49,333 nt of DNA. Origin: an uncultured Flavobacteriales bacterium (GTDB taxonomy: Bacteria > Bacteroidota > Bacteroidia > Flavobacteriales > UBA1820). Shown piece by piece: positions 25,322-33,976 of the stretch. Each line of letters opens with the position of its first letter. Position 1 is the stretch's first letter. Location of the stretch: positions 1 through 49,333 of the forward strand of contig CALJDR010000063.1 in assembly GCA_938023515.1 (NCBI GenBank), given 5' to 3'. The position numbers and the translations under genes were made by a program. The notes beneath the pieces are model-generated. The model searched no databases. It had not been told where the DNA came from and was given only the letters and a program-made list of their open reading frames with translations.

Positions 25322-26287
25322 TTAAACGGCTACTTCTTTTGATTTTTGGCCTTCGATCGGACTGATGACTTTCGTCTGGTCCAGCATGATCATCCCCCGG
25401 ATGATCCCGCGGATAGTCTCGACGATAGAGTCCGACACTTTCCGGCGGAGTTGGGTGGTCGAGCGGATCAGGCTGATCTCCCGGGAAGGGATGGGTTTTT
25501 CAAATTCGCGCAACATCAACCGATTTTCCCCTGAAAGAGAAAGGGTATTCAAATATGGGAGCACGGTCGTGCCGAACCCGTCTTTAGTCAGGCCGATGAG
25601 CGTGTCGAAATTCCCGCTCGAAAGGCGAAACTTTTGCCTTTGGGCATTTTTGTGGGCTTCCTGGCAAAGGTTGAGTACGCTATTGCGGAAACAATGCCCG
25701 TTTTCCAGAAGCAAGAGTTGTTCTTCGGACAGGTCTTGCGGTGTAATCTTCTTCTTACCGTATAGGGCAGATTCTCGGTCTACAAAAGCCAACATCGGTT
25801 CGAGGTATAGGGGTTGTTCTACTAAGCTATTATCTTCCAGTGGGGTAGCGGCTATTCCCGCATCGATTACCCGGCCTTTCAGGGCTGAGATCATATCGTT
25901 CGTCTGAAGTTCTTCCAAGTGAAGCACGACTTTCGGGAATTTCCGGGTGTAGGTCCGCAGGAAAATAGGGAGTAATGCCGGCATGACCGATGGGATGATG
26001 CCCAGGTGGAATTCGCCGGAAATGGAGCCTTTGGCTTCATCGATGATATCTTTTATCCGCATCGATTCTCCAACTGTCACGGCCGCCTGCGCAACGATTT
26101 GCCGCCCGACCGGTGTCACGGATACTGGTTTTTTGTTCCGGTCGAATATTTGGATATTGAGTTCTTCCTCGAGTTTCTGTACCTGCATCGAAAGGGTCGG
26201 CTGGGTGACGAAACATTTTTCGGCGGCCGTAGTGAAACTGCCCCACCGGGCTACGGCCATGATGTATTGTAACTGGACTAAGGTCAT
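25322..26287 (-). CDS. oxyR: LysR-type peroxide sensor OxyR
   Basis: A 321-residue LysR-family regulator. The N-terminal helix-turn-helix covers about residues 1-60 (LQYIMAVARWGSFTTAAEKCFVTQPTLS in two parts). The effector domain carries GHCFRNSVLNLC, placing cysteines at 199 and 208, the same numbers as the peroxide-reactive disulfide pair of E. coli OxyR. Peroxide should oxidise this pair and switch the protein to an activator. It is divergent from the catalase gene, its expected target, with a 240-base gap between start codons. A 15-residue lysine-rich tail extends the C-terminus. Confidence 0.93.
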   Translation of the reverse strand: MTLVQLQYIMAVARWGSFTTAAEKCFVTQPTLSMQVQKLEEELNIQIFDRNKKPVSVTPVGRQIVAQAAVTVGESMRIKDIIDEAKGSISGEFHLGIIPSVMPALLPIFLRTYTRKFPKVVLHLEELQTNDMISALKGRVIDAGIAATPLEDNSLVEQPLYLEPMLAFVDRESALYGKKKITPQDLSEEQLLLLENGHCFRNSVLNLCQEAHKNAQRQKFRLSSGNFDTLIGLTKDGFGTTVLPYLNTLSLSGENRLMLREFEKPIPSREISLIRSTTQLRRKVSDSIVETIRGIIRGMIMLDQTKVISPIEGQKSKEVAV

Positions 26288-26433
26288 ATCTCTTATGGTT
26301 ATTATGATCGGACTGCGTGTGGTCGGGGATCGTGTTTGCTAATATATGACATTTGGCGGAATTTTGTTAGGTTGTTCCGGATTTTGAAAGACGGATGTTT
26401 TTTGAAAACAACGAGGGCGTATAAAGCAAGGAA

Positions 26434-26460
26434 ATATTTTGCAGCCTTCTGCCAAAATAT
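26434..26460. promoter_or_regulatory. Dyad in the oxyR-katA gap, candidate OxyR operator
   Basis: ATATTTTG (26434-26441) and CAAAATAT (26453-26460) are perfect arms, with an inner GCAG/CTGC pair. It lies about 33 bases upstream of a TATCTTTA element (26493-26500), where an activator would bind. The link to OxyR is inference. Confidence 0.45.
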
Positions 26461-26527
26461 CCGCAAAACCGGCGCGAGCACGGAATTATTTTTATCTTTA
26501 CCCTATCAATCAAACCGACATCAAACT

Positions 26528-28000
26528 ATGAAAAATGAGAAAAAATTAACGGCCGCCAACGGCAGGCCTGTGGCCGACAACCAGAATACGCAAACAGCCG
26601 GCCTGCGCGGCCCGGTGGTGATACAGGACCCCTGGTACATTGAGAAACTCGCCCATTTCGACCGGGAAGTCATTCCGGAGAGGCGTATGCACGCCAAAGG
26701 ATCGGGCGCGTACGGCACATTTACCGTTACCCACGATATTACAAAATATACACGAGCGTCGATATTCTCCCAGATCGGGAAGAAAACCGAATGTTTCGTG
26801 CGTTTTTCGACCGTAGCAGGGGAACGCGGCGCCGCAGATGCGGAACGCGATATTCGGGGCTTTGCCATGAAATTTTATACCGACGCGGGCAACTGGGATT
26901 TGGTCGGGAACAACACTCCGGTGTTTTTCCTGCGCGATCCGCTGAAATTCCCCGACCTGAACCATGTGGTCAAGCGCGATCCGAAGACCAATATGCACAG
27001 TGCGAATTCCAACTGGGATTTCTGGACGCTGCTGCCCGAAGCCCTGCACCAGGTAACTATCACGATGAGCGACCGGGGGATACCCGCTTCCTACCGCCAT
27101 ATGCATGGATTCGGAAGCCACACCTACAGTTTTTACGATAAGGACAACAAGCGCACGTGGGTCAAGTTCCACCTGACCACCCTGCAGGGCATCAAGAACC
27201 TGACGGACGAGCAGGCCGCCGAGATCATTGCCCACGACCGCGATTCGCACCAGAGGGACCTTTTCTCGGCGATCGAGCGGGGCGATTTCCCGAAATGGGC
27301 GTTCAAGATACAGGTGATGACCGAAGAGCAGGCCGATACTTACCGGATCAATCCGTTCGACCTGACCAAAGTCTGGTCGCACAAGGAATTCCCGCTCATC
27401 GATGTGGGCGTCCTGGAACTGAACCGGAATCCGGAGAATTATTTCGCCGAGGTAGAACAGGCGGCTTTCAATCCGCAGAATATAGTCGAAGGGATCGGAT
27501 TTTCGCCGGATAAGATGCTGCAGGGCAGGTTATTCTCATACGGCGATGCCCAGCGCTACCGTTTGGGCGTGAATTCGGAACAAATCCCGGTGAACAAACC
27601 GCGCTGTCCGTTCCATGCCTACCACCGGGATGGAAAGATGCGGGTGGACGGCAATTATGGGGCCACTATCGGGTACGAACCCAACAGTTATGGAGAATGG
27701 GCCGATTCCCCACAGTTGAAAGAGCCTCCTTTGAAATCGGCGGGAGACGTGTACAATTACGACGAACGGGAGTACGACGACGATTATTTCTCCCAGCCGG
27801 GCGACTTGTTCCGCCTGATGAGCCCCGCCCAGCAGCAGGTGCTGTGTGAGAATACGGCCCGCAATATGGGGGACGAAACGGAGCTCTTCATCAAACAACG
27901 CCATGTGCGCAATTGTTACAGGGCCGATTCCGCTTATGGGACAGGGCTTGCCAAAGCGCTGGGTATTTCCCTGGAGGAGGCCCTGGCAGGCAAACGGTAA
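26528..28000 (+). CDS. katA: Monofunctional haem catalase
   Basis: A 490-residue small-subunit catalase that dismutates hydrogen peroxide to water and oxygen in the cytoplasm. The distal histidine is H55 in RRMHAKGSGAYG and the catalytic asparagine is N128 in VGNNTPVFFLRDP. The haem-ligating tyrosine is in RLFSYGDAQRYRLG. The frame is open for 64 codons upstream, but that part lacks homology and the ATG at 26528 gives the usual N-terminus with GLRGPVVIQD. Divergent oxyR and the dyad suggest peroxide induction. Length and motifs fit clade 3 enzymes, like those of Bacteroides. A terminator follows. Confidence 0.96.
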   Translation: MKNEKKLTAANGRPVADNQNTQTAGLRGPVVIQDPWYIEKLAHFDREVIPERRMHAKGSGAYGTFTVTHDITKYTRASIFSQIGKKTECFVRFSTVAGERGAADAERDIRGFAMKFYTDAGNWDLVGNNTPVFFLRDPLKFPDLNHVVKRDPKTNMHSANSNWDFWTLLPEALHQVTITMSDRGIPASYRHMHGFGSHTYSFYDKDNKRTWVKFHLTTLQGIKNLTDEQAAEIIAHDRDSHQRDLFSAIERGDFPKWAFKIQVMTEEQADTYRINPFDLTKVWSHKEFPLIDVGVLELNRNPENYFAEVEQAAFNPQNIVEGIGFSPDKMLQGRLFSYGDAQRYRLGVNSEQIPVNKPRCPFHAYHRDGKMRVDGNYGATIGYEPNSYGEWADSPQLKEPPLKSAGDVYNYDEREYDDDYFSQPGDLFRLMSPAQQQVLCENTARNMGDETELFIKQRHVRNCYRADSAYGTGLAKALGISLEEALAGKR

Positions 28001-28013
28001 GGACTGTTATTTC

Positions 28014-28050
28014 AAAAATGCCGCAGGGTAGATATCTTGCGGCATTTTTT
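28014..28050 (+). terminator. Terminator after katA
   Basis: AAAAATGCCGCA, loop GGGTAGATATCT, TGCGGCATTTTTT: a perfect 12-base stem with a T-run. Confidence 0.92.
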
Positions 28051-28093
28051 GGGAAACCGCGACTTCGCAAATAAAATGTGAAAAGACAGAAAT

Positions 28094-28849
28094 ATGGAAG
28101 AAAATGAAAAACTGACCGTATTCGGCATCCGTCCGCTGATGGAGGCTGTCGATTCGGGGAAAATGCCCGATAAGGTATTCATCCAACGTGGGCTGCGTGG
28201 GGAAGGTGCGTCGGAACTGATGCATATGCTCAAAGAACGGGGCATTGCCTACAACGTGGTGCCCGAAGAAAAACTTTCCCGTCTCACACGGGAAAACCAC
28301 CAGGGAGTATTTGCCTTTTTGTCCCCGGTCGAGTTCGCTTCGGTGGAAGGGATTGTCGATGCTGTGATGGGCCGGGGCAGACAACCGTTGGTGCTCATTC
28401 TGGATCATTTGACCGATGTGCGGAATTTCGGGGCTATCGTGCGTACAGCGGAATGTGCCGGCGTGGATGCGGTGGTTATCGCAGCACAGGGAGCGGCGCC
28501 TATCAGCGCGGATGCCGTCAAGGCCTCTGCCGGGGCCATGTTCCGGGTTCCCGTTTGTAAATCGCTGAACCTCACCGATACGGTCTATTACCTCCAGCAA
28601 TCCGGGCTAAAGATCGTTTGTGCCACGGAAAAGACCGACCAGACGGTGTTCTCGGCCGACCTGACGGGGCCTCTGGCTGTAATAATGGGTAACGAAGAAA
28701 AAGGAATATCCAAACAACTCCTCAAGATCGCCGACCAGCGCGCCAAACTTCCGCTCCACGGCGATATAGGTTCTCTCAATGTTTCGGCGGCCTGTGCGGC
28801 GGTACTTTACGAGGCAGTGCGCCAGCGTATGAGCATGCCGGGGGAATGA
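28094..28849 (+). CDS. rlmB: 23S rRNA 2'-O-ribose methyltransferase RlmB-like (SpoU/TrmH family)
   Basis: A 251-residue SPOUT methyltransferase. The N-terminal 80 residues form the substrate-binding domain (FGIRPLMEAVDSG, NHQGVFAF). The catalytic domain contains LDHLTDVRNFGAIVRTAEC, KASAGAMFRVPV, IMGNEEKGIS and LPLHGDIGSLNVSAACAAVL, the three SpoU motifs with the trefoil-knot SAM site. RlmB methylates G2251 of 23S rRNA. Some relatives modify tRNA instead, so the exact nucleotide is inference. It is flanked by the katA terminator and a hairpin repeat, so it is monocistronic. Confidence 0.92.
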   Translation: MEENEKLTVFGIRPLMEAVDSGKMPDKVFIQRGLRGEGASELMHMLKERGIAYNVVPEEKLSRLTRENHQGVFAFLSPVEFASVEGIVDAVMGRGRQPLVLILDHLTDVRNFGAIVRTAECAGVDAVVIAAQGAAPISADAVKASAGAMFRVPVCKSLNLTDTVYYLQQSGLKIVCATEKTDQTVFSADLTGPLAVIMGNEEKGISKQLLKIADQRAKLPLHGDIGSLNVSAACAAVLYEAVRQRMSMPGE

Positions 28850-28947
28850 TCGGGAGGAAAACCTCCGATTTATACGAGACTTAATAAGGCAGGCCGATTG
28901 TGTTTGCAAGCGAACCATTTCGACCTGTAAAAAGCGGATTTTCTTTG

Positions 28948-28979
28948 TAACTTTCTTTTGCCAAGACAAAAGAAAGTTA
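28948..28979. repeat. Hairpin TAACTTTCTTTTG/CAAAAGAAAGTTA
   Basis: Perfect 13-base arms around CCAAGA lie between rlmB and mntP. It may act as a terminator for rlmB. The CTTTCTTTTG...CAAAAGAAAG form resembles a hairpin I recall as dispersed in many genomes. It occurs once in this window as far as I can see. Confidence 0.7.
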
Positions 28980-29014
28980 GAACAGGAACAATCGGAGAAT
29001 AAAAAAAGGAAGAA

Positions 29015-29602
29015 TCAGCACCCTTGGAAAAACAGGTGTTCGATCAGTATCTTGACACCGATACCGATTAGGATCACGCCCCCGATAATGCCTGCCCAAC
29101 GGTTGAGCCGGCGTCCGAAATGCAATCCCACACCGATCCCAGCCAGCGAAGAAAGGACGGTTACCCCAAATATAATGGCCGTGGCAGTAAGAATGCTGAT
29201 ACTCAGGAATGCGAAGGAAACGCCGATAGCCAAGGCATCAATGCTTGTTGCCAGGGCGATACATACCAGAGTGCGTGTGCGCCAAGGGCGGTAACCCTCT
29301 CCGCAACCGCAGGGATTGCCGTCGGGATTCTCCCGCAGGCTTTCCAGGATCATCTTCACGCCCAAAAAGGCCAGCAGGCCGAAAGCGATCCAATGGTCGA
29401 CCTCTTCGATCATCGATTTGAAATGTTCGCCGGCCGCCCAGCCGATCACGGGCATCAGCCCTTGGAACACCCCGAGGAAGAGCGCGATTTTTATCGCTTT
29501 GGCGGCGGAGAATTTCTGCATGACCGTCCCGCTGGATACCGATACGGCGAAACTATCCATGGACAGCCCGATGGCGAGCAGTAAAATTTCCAGTATTGAC
29601 AT
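29015..29602 (-). CDS. mntP: Manganese efflux pump MntP
   Basis: A 195-residue membrane protein from the ATG at 29602, with six predicted helices in two repeats. The repeats are marked by LLLAIGLSMDSFAVSVSSG and ALATSIDALAIGVSFAFL, each carrying the conserved aspartate of MntP. It exports Mn2+ and protects against manganese excess. The frame stays open 44 codons further upstream, but this leader lacks homology. The start gives the usual MSILEILLLAIGLSMDS. I see no yybP-ykoY Mn riboswitch fold in the short leader. It is divergent from the ABC transporter operon. Confidence 0.93.
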   Translation of the reverse strand: MSILEILLLAIGLSMDSFAVSVSSGTVMQKFSAAKAIKIALFLGVFQGLMPVIGWAAGEHFKSMIEEVDHWIAFGLLAFLGVKMILESLRENPDGNPCGCGEGYRPWRTRTLVCIALATSIDALAIGVSFAFLSISILTATAIIFGVTVLSSLAGIGVGLHFGRRLNRWAGIIGGVILIGIGVKILIEHLFFQGC

Positions 29603-29665
29603 TTGCGTGGGACTACGTTTTTTTTCCTGAAATAGGCCGACTCCTCTAAAAGACGGCTTTAGGGT

Positions 29666-29674
29666 GCAAAAGTA
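29666..29674 (-). promoter_or_regulatory. Putative -7 element of mntP
   Basis: Read leftward, TACTTTTGC matches TAnnTTTG, with a TTTG 23 bases upstream, slightly far. It overlaps the region of the divergent element at 29690. Confidence 0.45.
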
Positions 29675-29689
29675 CAAACAAAAACTGCG

Positions 29690-29697
29690 TATATTTG
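29690..29697 (+). promoter_or_regulatory. Putative -7 element of the ABC transporter operon
   Basis: TATATTTG followed by C, 54 bases before the ATG at 29752. No clear -33 element is seen. Confidence 0.45.
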
Positions 29698-29751
29698 CAA
29701 AAATTTTCTCGATTCTATCCGGGATTCCCGGCAAACTAAGAAATACAGGAT

Positions 29752-30705
29752 ATGGCGGATATCATTCTGCGGGCAGAAAACCTGACCAAAACTTACGGGC
29801 AGCACAAGGCCCTGGACAATCTGAATGTCGAAATCCCCCGGGGAAGCCTTTTCGGGCTGCTCGGGCCTAACGGCGCGGGGAAGACCACCTTCATACGGCT
29901 CATCAACCAGATACTCGTTCCTACGTCGGGGCGCATCTATTTCGGGGGGCATCCGCTGGTGCGCGAGGATATTGCGTATATAGGATATATGCCGGAGGAG
30001 CGTGGATTGTACAAAAACCTGACGGTCATGGACCAGGCGATGTACCTCGCCCAGCTCAAAGGCATGAGCGCCGCCCAGGCTAAACAGCGGATCAAAAAAT
30101 GGCTCGGGAAGTTTGGCATCGAAAACTGGGCCGACAAAAAGATCCAGGAACTTTCCAAAGGAATGGCGCAGAAGGTGCAGTTTATCATCAACGTCCTGCA
30201 CGAACCGGAGGTGATGATCCTCGACGAGCCTTTCAGCGGGTTCGACCCGATCAATGCCGAACTGATCCGCGTCGAGATCGAGCAGATGTGCAAGAACGGC
30301 ACCACGATCCTTTTCTCCACTCACCGTATGGAATCCGTCGAGCAGATGTGTACCCACATCCTGCTGGTCGATAAAGGAAAAGGCATCCTTTCGGGGGAAG
30401 TGGCCGGGATCAAGGATCGCTACCGCCAGGGGATATACAAAGTGGATATCGACATCCAGGCCGAACAGCGCGGCCAGTTGGAGGCGATCGACGAATTTGC
30501 CGGCTGGGAGGAAGATGCCCGCAGCATCAAACCGTATGCCCTGTTCAAATTGGCGAATTTAAGCGATCCGAACGCACTGCTGGCCAAACTGGCTACCATG
30601 GGCCAGATTCATTCGTTCGCCGAGCAGATGCCTACGGTGAGCGACATTTTCTTCAAAGCCGTGGAGGGCGAAGGAGGAATTACGGCTTCCGCAGAGACCC
30701 TTTAA
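29752..30705 (+). CDS. ABC transporter ATP-binding protein, NatA-like
   Basis: A 317-residue ATPase. Walker A is GPNGAGKTT, the signature is LSKGM (instead of LSGGQ), Walker B is VMILDEPFSGFDP, and the switch histidine is in STHRMESVEQ. A C-terminal domain of about 100 residues (DUF4162-like) follows, typical of ATPases paired with ABC-2 type permeases such as NatA of the Na+ extrusion system. It should dimerise and power the permease encoded 54 bases downstream. The substrate is unknown: Na+, a drug and a lipid are all possible for this group. Confidence 0.9.
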   Translation: MADIILRAENLTKTYGQHKALDNLNVEIPRGSLFGLLGPNGAGKTTFIRLINQILVPTSGRIYFGGHPLVREDIAYIGYMPEERGLYKNLTVMDQAMYLAQLKGMSAAQAKQRIKKWLGKFGIENWADKKIQELSKGMAQKVQFIINVLHEPEVMILDEPFSGFDPINAELIRVEIEQMCKNGTTILFSTHRMESVEQMCTHILLVDKGKGILSGEVAGIKDRYRQGIYKVDIDIQAEQRGQLEAIDEFAGWEEDARSIKPYALFKLANLSDPNALLAKLATMGQIHSFAEQMPTVSDIFFKAVEGEGGITASAETL

Positions 30706-30759
30706 TCCTTTGGGGCAGCGAAAAACAAGACTGAATACGTACTGAAAAAATAGCGAAAT

Positions 30760-32136
30760 ATGGCTTCGAAAAGCAAAATAGGTCTGATCATCAAGCACGA
30801 GTACATGATGCGCGTGCGCAAAAAATCGTTCTGGCTGGTGGGTATCATTACCCCGATCGCCATTGTGGCCGTAGGGGCCCTGATCGGCTTCCTGAGCGTG
30901 GTCAACAAGAACGAGACCAATACGCTGGCCGTATACGACCTCTCCGCCAAACTGGCCGGACAGATCGAGACCGATGAAAATCTCAAACTGCTCCCGCTGG
31001 ACGTACAAGCCGTTCCCCTGGATTCGGCCAAGGCAATGGTGGGCAGGGACGGCATAAAAGGACTGCTGGTCATTCCGGCGGATACTACAGCGGACTATGC
31101 GGTGGTCGAGCGCGGGCTGGCCATTTATTACGACGAGAATATTCCCATGTCGATTCAATCGACCGTATCCCGGCAGGTGGAACGCATCATCAAGGACCGG
31201 AAGATCGAGCTTTTGGGGGTCGACCCTAAAGTTTTGGCCGCTACGGGAGCGAACGTATCCATCCGCATGGTGGATATCAGCAAGGATTCCGGGGTCGGGG
31301 AAGGAGACGTGGTCCAGGGTGTAAAATTGGCCCTGGCTTTCATCCTGTGTATCATGTTGTATATGTTCATGGTCTTCAGCGGGAATATGGTCATGACCTC
31401 CACGCTGGAGGAAAAGACCAACCGTATCGTGGAGGTCATCATCTCCTCGGTGCGCCCTTTCGAACTGATGATGGGCAAGATCATCAGCTCCGGCCTGGTC
31501 TGCATTACGCAGCTGGTGCTGTGGGTAGTGATGCTCGCCACTCTTTCGGCGGCCGGTATCGCCGGTTTGAGCACCTACATGAACGACAAAAGCACGCAGG
31601 CCATGACCGAGATGACCGTCAATGCTTCCCCTGAAATGGCTCAGGCGGCTACCGTAGCCCAGACGGCCGGCTCTTCGGATAAGATAGCCGAAGTCGTCGC
31701 CCAGCTGTCGCAGGTGGATTTTGTCGCGATAGGCCTGATCTCCATCGTATTTTTCATATTGGGTTATCTGCTTTATGCAGCTTTGTATGCGGCAGTCGGA
31801 TCGGCGGTCGATTCCGCGGCGGATGCCGGGCAGTTCGTGATGCCTATCACAATCCCCCTGTTGGTGGCATTTTATTGTGCGATCATCATCATCGACAACC
31901 CGAACGGCCCGGTGGGCTTCTGGATGTCGATGATCCCGCTTACCTCGCCGGTAGTGATGATGGTGCGTATCCCGTTCGGCGTGCCGGCATGGGAGATCGT
32001 GCTTTCCGCCGTGTTGCTGCTGGCCACTTTCCTGGCCGTAACCTGGGTGGCGGCCAAGGTCTACCGCATAGGTTTACTGTCGTACGGCGCCAAACCCACG
32101 TACAAGGATCTGTGGAAATGGATCCGGATGAATTAA
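30760..32136 (+). CDS. ABC-2 type permease, NatB-like
   Basis: A 458-residue membrane protein. Helix 1 (about residues 26-46) is followed by an extracytoplasmic domain of about 150 residues (NETNTLAVYDLSAKLAG onward). Five or so C-terminal helices begin with VKLALAFILCIMLYMFMVFSG. The segment LEEKTNRIVEVIISSVRPFELMMGKI is the hallmark of the ABC-2 permease family. It is the partner of the preceding ATPase. A putative purine-rich ribosome site (GAGGAGG) after its stop belongs to map, 20 bases downstream, so map may be read from the same transcript. Confidence 0.9.
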   Translation: MASKSKIGLIIKHEYMMRVRKKSFWLVGIITPIAIVAVGALIGFLSVVNKNETNTLAVYDLSAKLAGQIETDENLKLLPLDVQAVPLDSAKAMVGRDGIKGLLVIPADTTADYAVVERGLAIYYDENIPMSIQSTVSRQVERIIKDRKIELLGVDPKVLAATGANVSIRMVDISKDSGVGEGDVVQGVKLALAFILCIMLYMFMVFSGNMVMTSTLEEKTNRIVEVIISSVRPFELMMGKIISSGLVCITQLVLWVVMLATLSAAGIAGLSTYMNDKSTQAMTEMTVNASPEMAQAATVAQTAGSSDKIAEVVAQLSQVDFVAIGLISIVFFILGYLLYAALYAAVGSAVDSAADAGQFVMPITIPLLVAFYCAIIIIDNPNGPVGFWMSMIPLTSPVVMMVRIPFGVPAWEIVLSAVLLLATFLAVTWVAAKVYRIGLLSYGAKPTYKDLWKWIRMN

Positions 32137-32156
32137 AAAAGAGGAGGATTTAAAGA

Positions 32157-32966
32157 ATGATACATTTACGGACAAAAGAAGAAATTGCCAAAATCCATCG
32201 TGCGGCCCTCATCGTATCGCGCACGTTAGGAATGTTGGCCACAGAAATAAAACCCGGGGTCTCCACGCTTCACTTGGATAAACTGGCCGAAGAATTCGTA
32301 CTCGACCATGGGGCGAAGCCCTCGTTCAAAGGGTTGTATGGTTTCCCTAACGGATGCTGCATCTCGGTCAACGCGCAGGTGGTACACGGTATCCCTAATA
32401 AAGAACCCCTGAAAGAAGGAGATATCGTATCGATAGACTTTGGAGCCGAACTCGACGGTTACCACGGCGACCACGCTTATACATTCCCTGTAGGAGAGAT
32501 AGACCCCCGCACGGCGAAATTGCTCAAGGTGACCAAGGAGAGCCTTTACCGGGGGATCGCCCAGGCCAAGGCCGGCAACCATATCGGCGATATCGGCTAT
32601 GCGATCCAGCGGTACTGCGAGGATTACGGATACGGGGTGGTGCGCGAACTTTGCGGGCACGGCCTGGGAAAGAAAGTGCACGAAGACCCCCAGGTGCCCA
32701 ATTACGGGTCGAGGGGGCACGGCGAACTGATCGAAAACGGGTTGGTATTGGCGATCGAGCCGATGATAAACCTCGGTACGCACCGCGTGCGCGAACTGTC
32801 CGACGGATGGACGATTCTGACCAAGGACGTGAAACCTTCCGCCCATTTCGAGCACGATATCGCTGTCGTGGACGGCAAACCGGTGCTGCTTTCTACTTAC
32901 AAATATATTTACGAAGCTTTGGGTATAGAATCGGACGAAGAGGAGCCGTTTTTATACCCGGAATGA
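32157..32966 (+). CDS. map: Methionine aminopeptidase, type I
   Basis: A 269-residue dimetal enzyme that removes the initiator methionine from nascent proteins. The five metal ligands sit in SIDFGAELDGYHGDHAYTF (two aspartates), CGHGLGKKVHEDP (histidine), VLAIEPMI (glutamate) and FEHDIAV (glutamate). The absence of an N-terminal zinc-finger extension and of the type II insert makes it type Ia-like. The ATG follows GAGGAGG by ten bases, one of the few clear Shine-Dalgarno-like sequences here. A terminator follows. Confidence 0.96.
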   Translation: MIHLRTKEEIAKIHRAALIVSRTLGMLATEIKPGVSTLHLDKLAEEFVLDHGAKPSFKGLYGFPNGCCISVNAQVVHGIPNKEPLKEGDIVSIDFGAELDGYHGDHAYTFPVGEIDPRTAKLLKVTKESLYRGIAQAKAGNHIGDIGYAIQRYCEDYGYGVVRELCGHGLGKKVHEDPQVPNYGSRGHGELIENGLVLAIEPMINLGTHRVRELSDGWTILTKDVKPSAHFEHDIAVVDGKPVLLSTYKYIYEALGIESDEEEPFLYPE

Positions 32967-32992
32967 TTTAGGATAAAGTCAGCAAAATATCC

Positions 32993-33031
32993 GCCCGTTT
33001 TATAAAAAATTGATAAAACGGGCTTTTTTTT
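32993..33031 (+). terminator. Terminator after map
   Basis: GCCCGTTTTAT and ATAAAACGGGC around AAAAAATTG, then a T-run. The T-run overlaps the -33 element of the next promoter. Confidence 0.88.
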
Positions 33032-33060
33032 GGCTGCAAGTCATATAATTGATAACTTTG
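33029..33060 (+). promoter_or_regulatory. Promoter of the nfnA-nfnB operon
   Basis: TTTG (33029-33032), 20 bases, then TAACTTTG (33053-33060) is a near-ideal Bacteroidetes promoter, 36 bases before the ATG. Confidence 0.7.
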
Positions 33061-33095
33061 CAAGTCAAGTCGAAAAAGGAAATATATAACATCCG

Positions 33096-33959
33096 ATGTA
33101 CGAGATAGTAGAACAAAGGCTCCTGGCGCCTAACATATTCTATATGGATGTGCTCGCTCCGCGGGTGGCCGCTTCGGCCCTCCCCGGGCAGTTCGTGATC
33201 GTCCGCACGGGGGAACTCGGCGAACGCATCCCCTTGACTATCGTGGACTACGACAAGGAAAAAGGAACGGTAGCCATCGTCATTCAGGTAGTGGGAGCAT
33301 CTTCCCGCAAGATATGCGCCCTGAAAAAAGGCGACTATTTTACGGATTTCGTAGGCCCTCTGGGTCATCCGTCCGAATTTGTGCATGAATCCGACGAAGA
33401 ACTACGCGCCAAGAAACGCCTGTTTATCGCTGGCGGCGTGGGGGCCGCACCAGTCTATCCGCAGGTCAAATGGTTGCGGGAACGCGGCGCTTCGGCCGAT
33501 GTGATCATCGGCGGCAAGACGAAGGATTTTATCCTCCTCGACAAGGAAATGGAAGCCCTCGGCGCCCAGGTATATATCGCTACGGACGATGGTTCGCGGG
33601 GATACCACGGGCTGGTTACCGGGCTTTTCAAGGAACTCATGGAGTCGGGGCATAAGTACGACCAGGTCATCGCTATCGGCCCTATGATCATGATGAAATT
33701 CGCCGCTTTGGCGACCAAAGAATACGGAATAAACACCGTAGCATCGCTCAACTCGATGATGGTGGACGGCACAGGTATGTGCGGAGCCTGCCGGGTGACG
33801 GTGGGCGGACAGGTGCGTTTTACCTGTGTGGACGGCCCCGAATTCGATGCGCACCAGGTGGATTTCGACCTGGCAATGCGCCGCAGCGGGATGTACCGCG
33901 ATGTGGAAAAAACCCGTGACTGCCAGTGCATGGACGAACTGTCCGGGAAAACCGTTTAA
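33096..33959 (+). CDS. nfnA: NfnA-like ferredoxin-NADP+ reductase subunit
   Basis: A 287-residue FAD and [2Fe-2S] protein of the dihydroorotate dehydrogenase electron-transfer subunit family. The FAD domain holds GQFVIVRTGELGERIPLTI, the nucleotide-binding domain holds LFIAGGVGAAPVYPQVKWL, and the C-terminal iron-sulfur loop is MCGACRVTVGGQVRFTCVDGP. In NfnAB this subunit exchanges electrons with NADH while NfnB handles ferredoxin and NADPH by flavin-based bifurcation. The next gene, 17 bases on, is its standard partner. In some genomes the pair is named sulfide dehydrogenase (SudBA), so the physiological reaction is inferred. Confidence 0.88.
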   Translation: MYEIVEQRLLAPNIFYMDVLAPRVAASALPGQFVIVRTGELGERIPLTIVDYDKEKGTVAIVIQVVGASSRKICALKKGDYFTDFVGPLGHPSEFVHESDEELRAKKRLFIAGGVGAAPVYPQVKWLRERGASADVIIGGKTKDFILLDKEMEALGAQVYIATDDGSRGYHGLVTGLFKELMESGHKYDQVIAIGPMIMMKFAALATKEYGINTVASLNSMMVDGTGMCGACRVTVGGQVRFTCVDGPEFDAHQVDFDLAMRRSGMYRDVEKTRDCQCMDELSGKTV

Positions 33960-33976
33960 AAGAAAGTAGAAAGAAA

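Noticed and set aside
29603..29751. Manganese (yybP-ykoY) riboswitch before mntP
   Set aside because: The leader is short and I could not fold the expected paired loops. Only promoter-like elements are visible.
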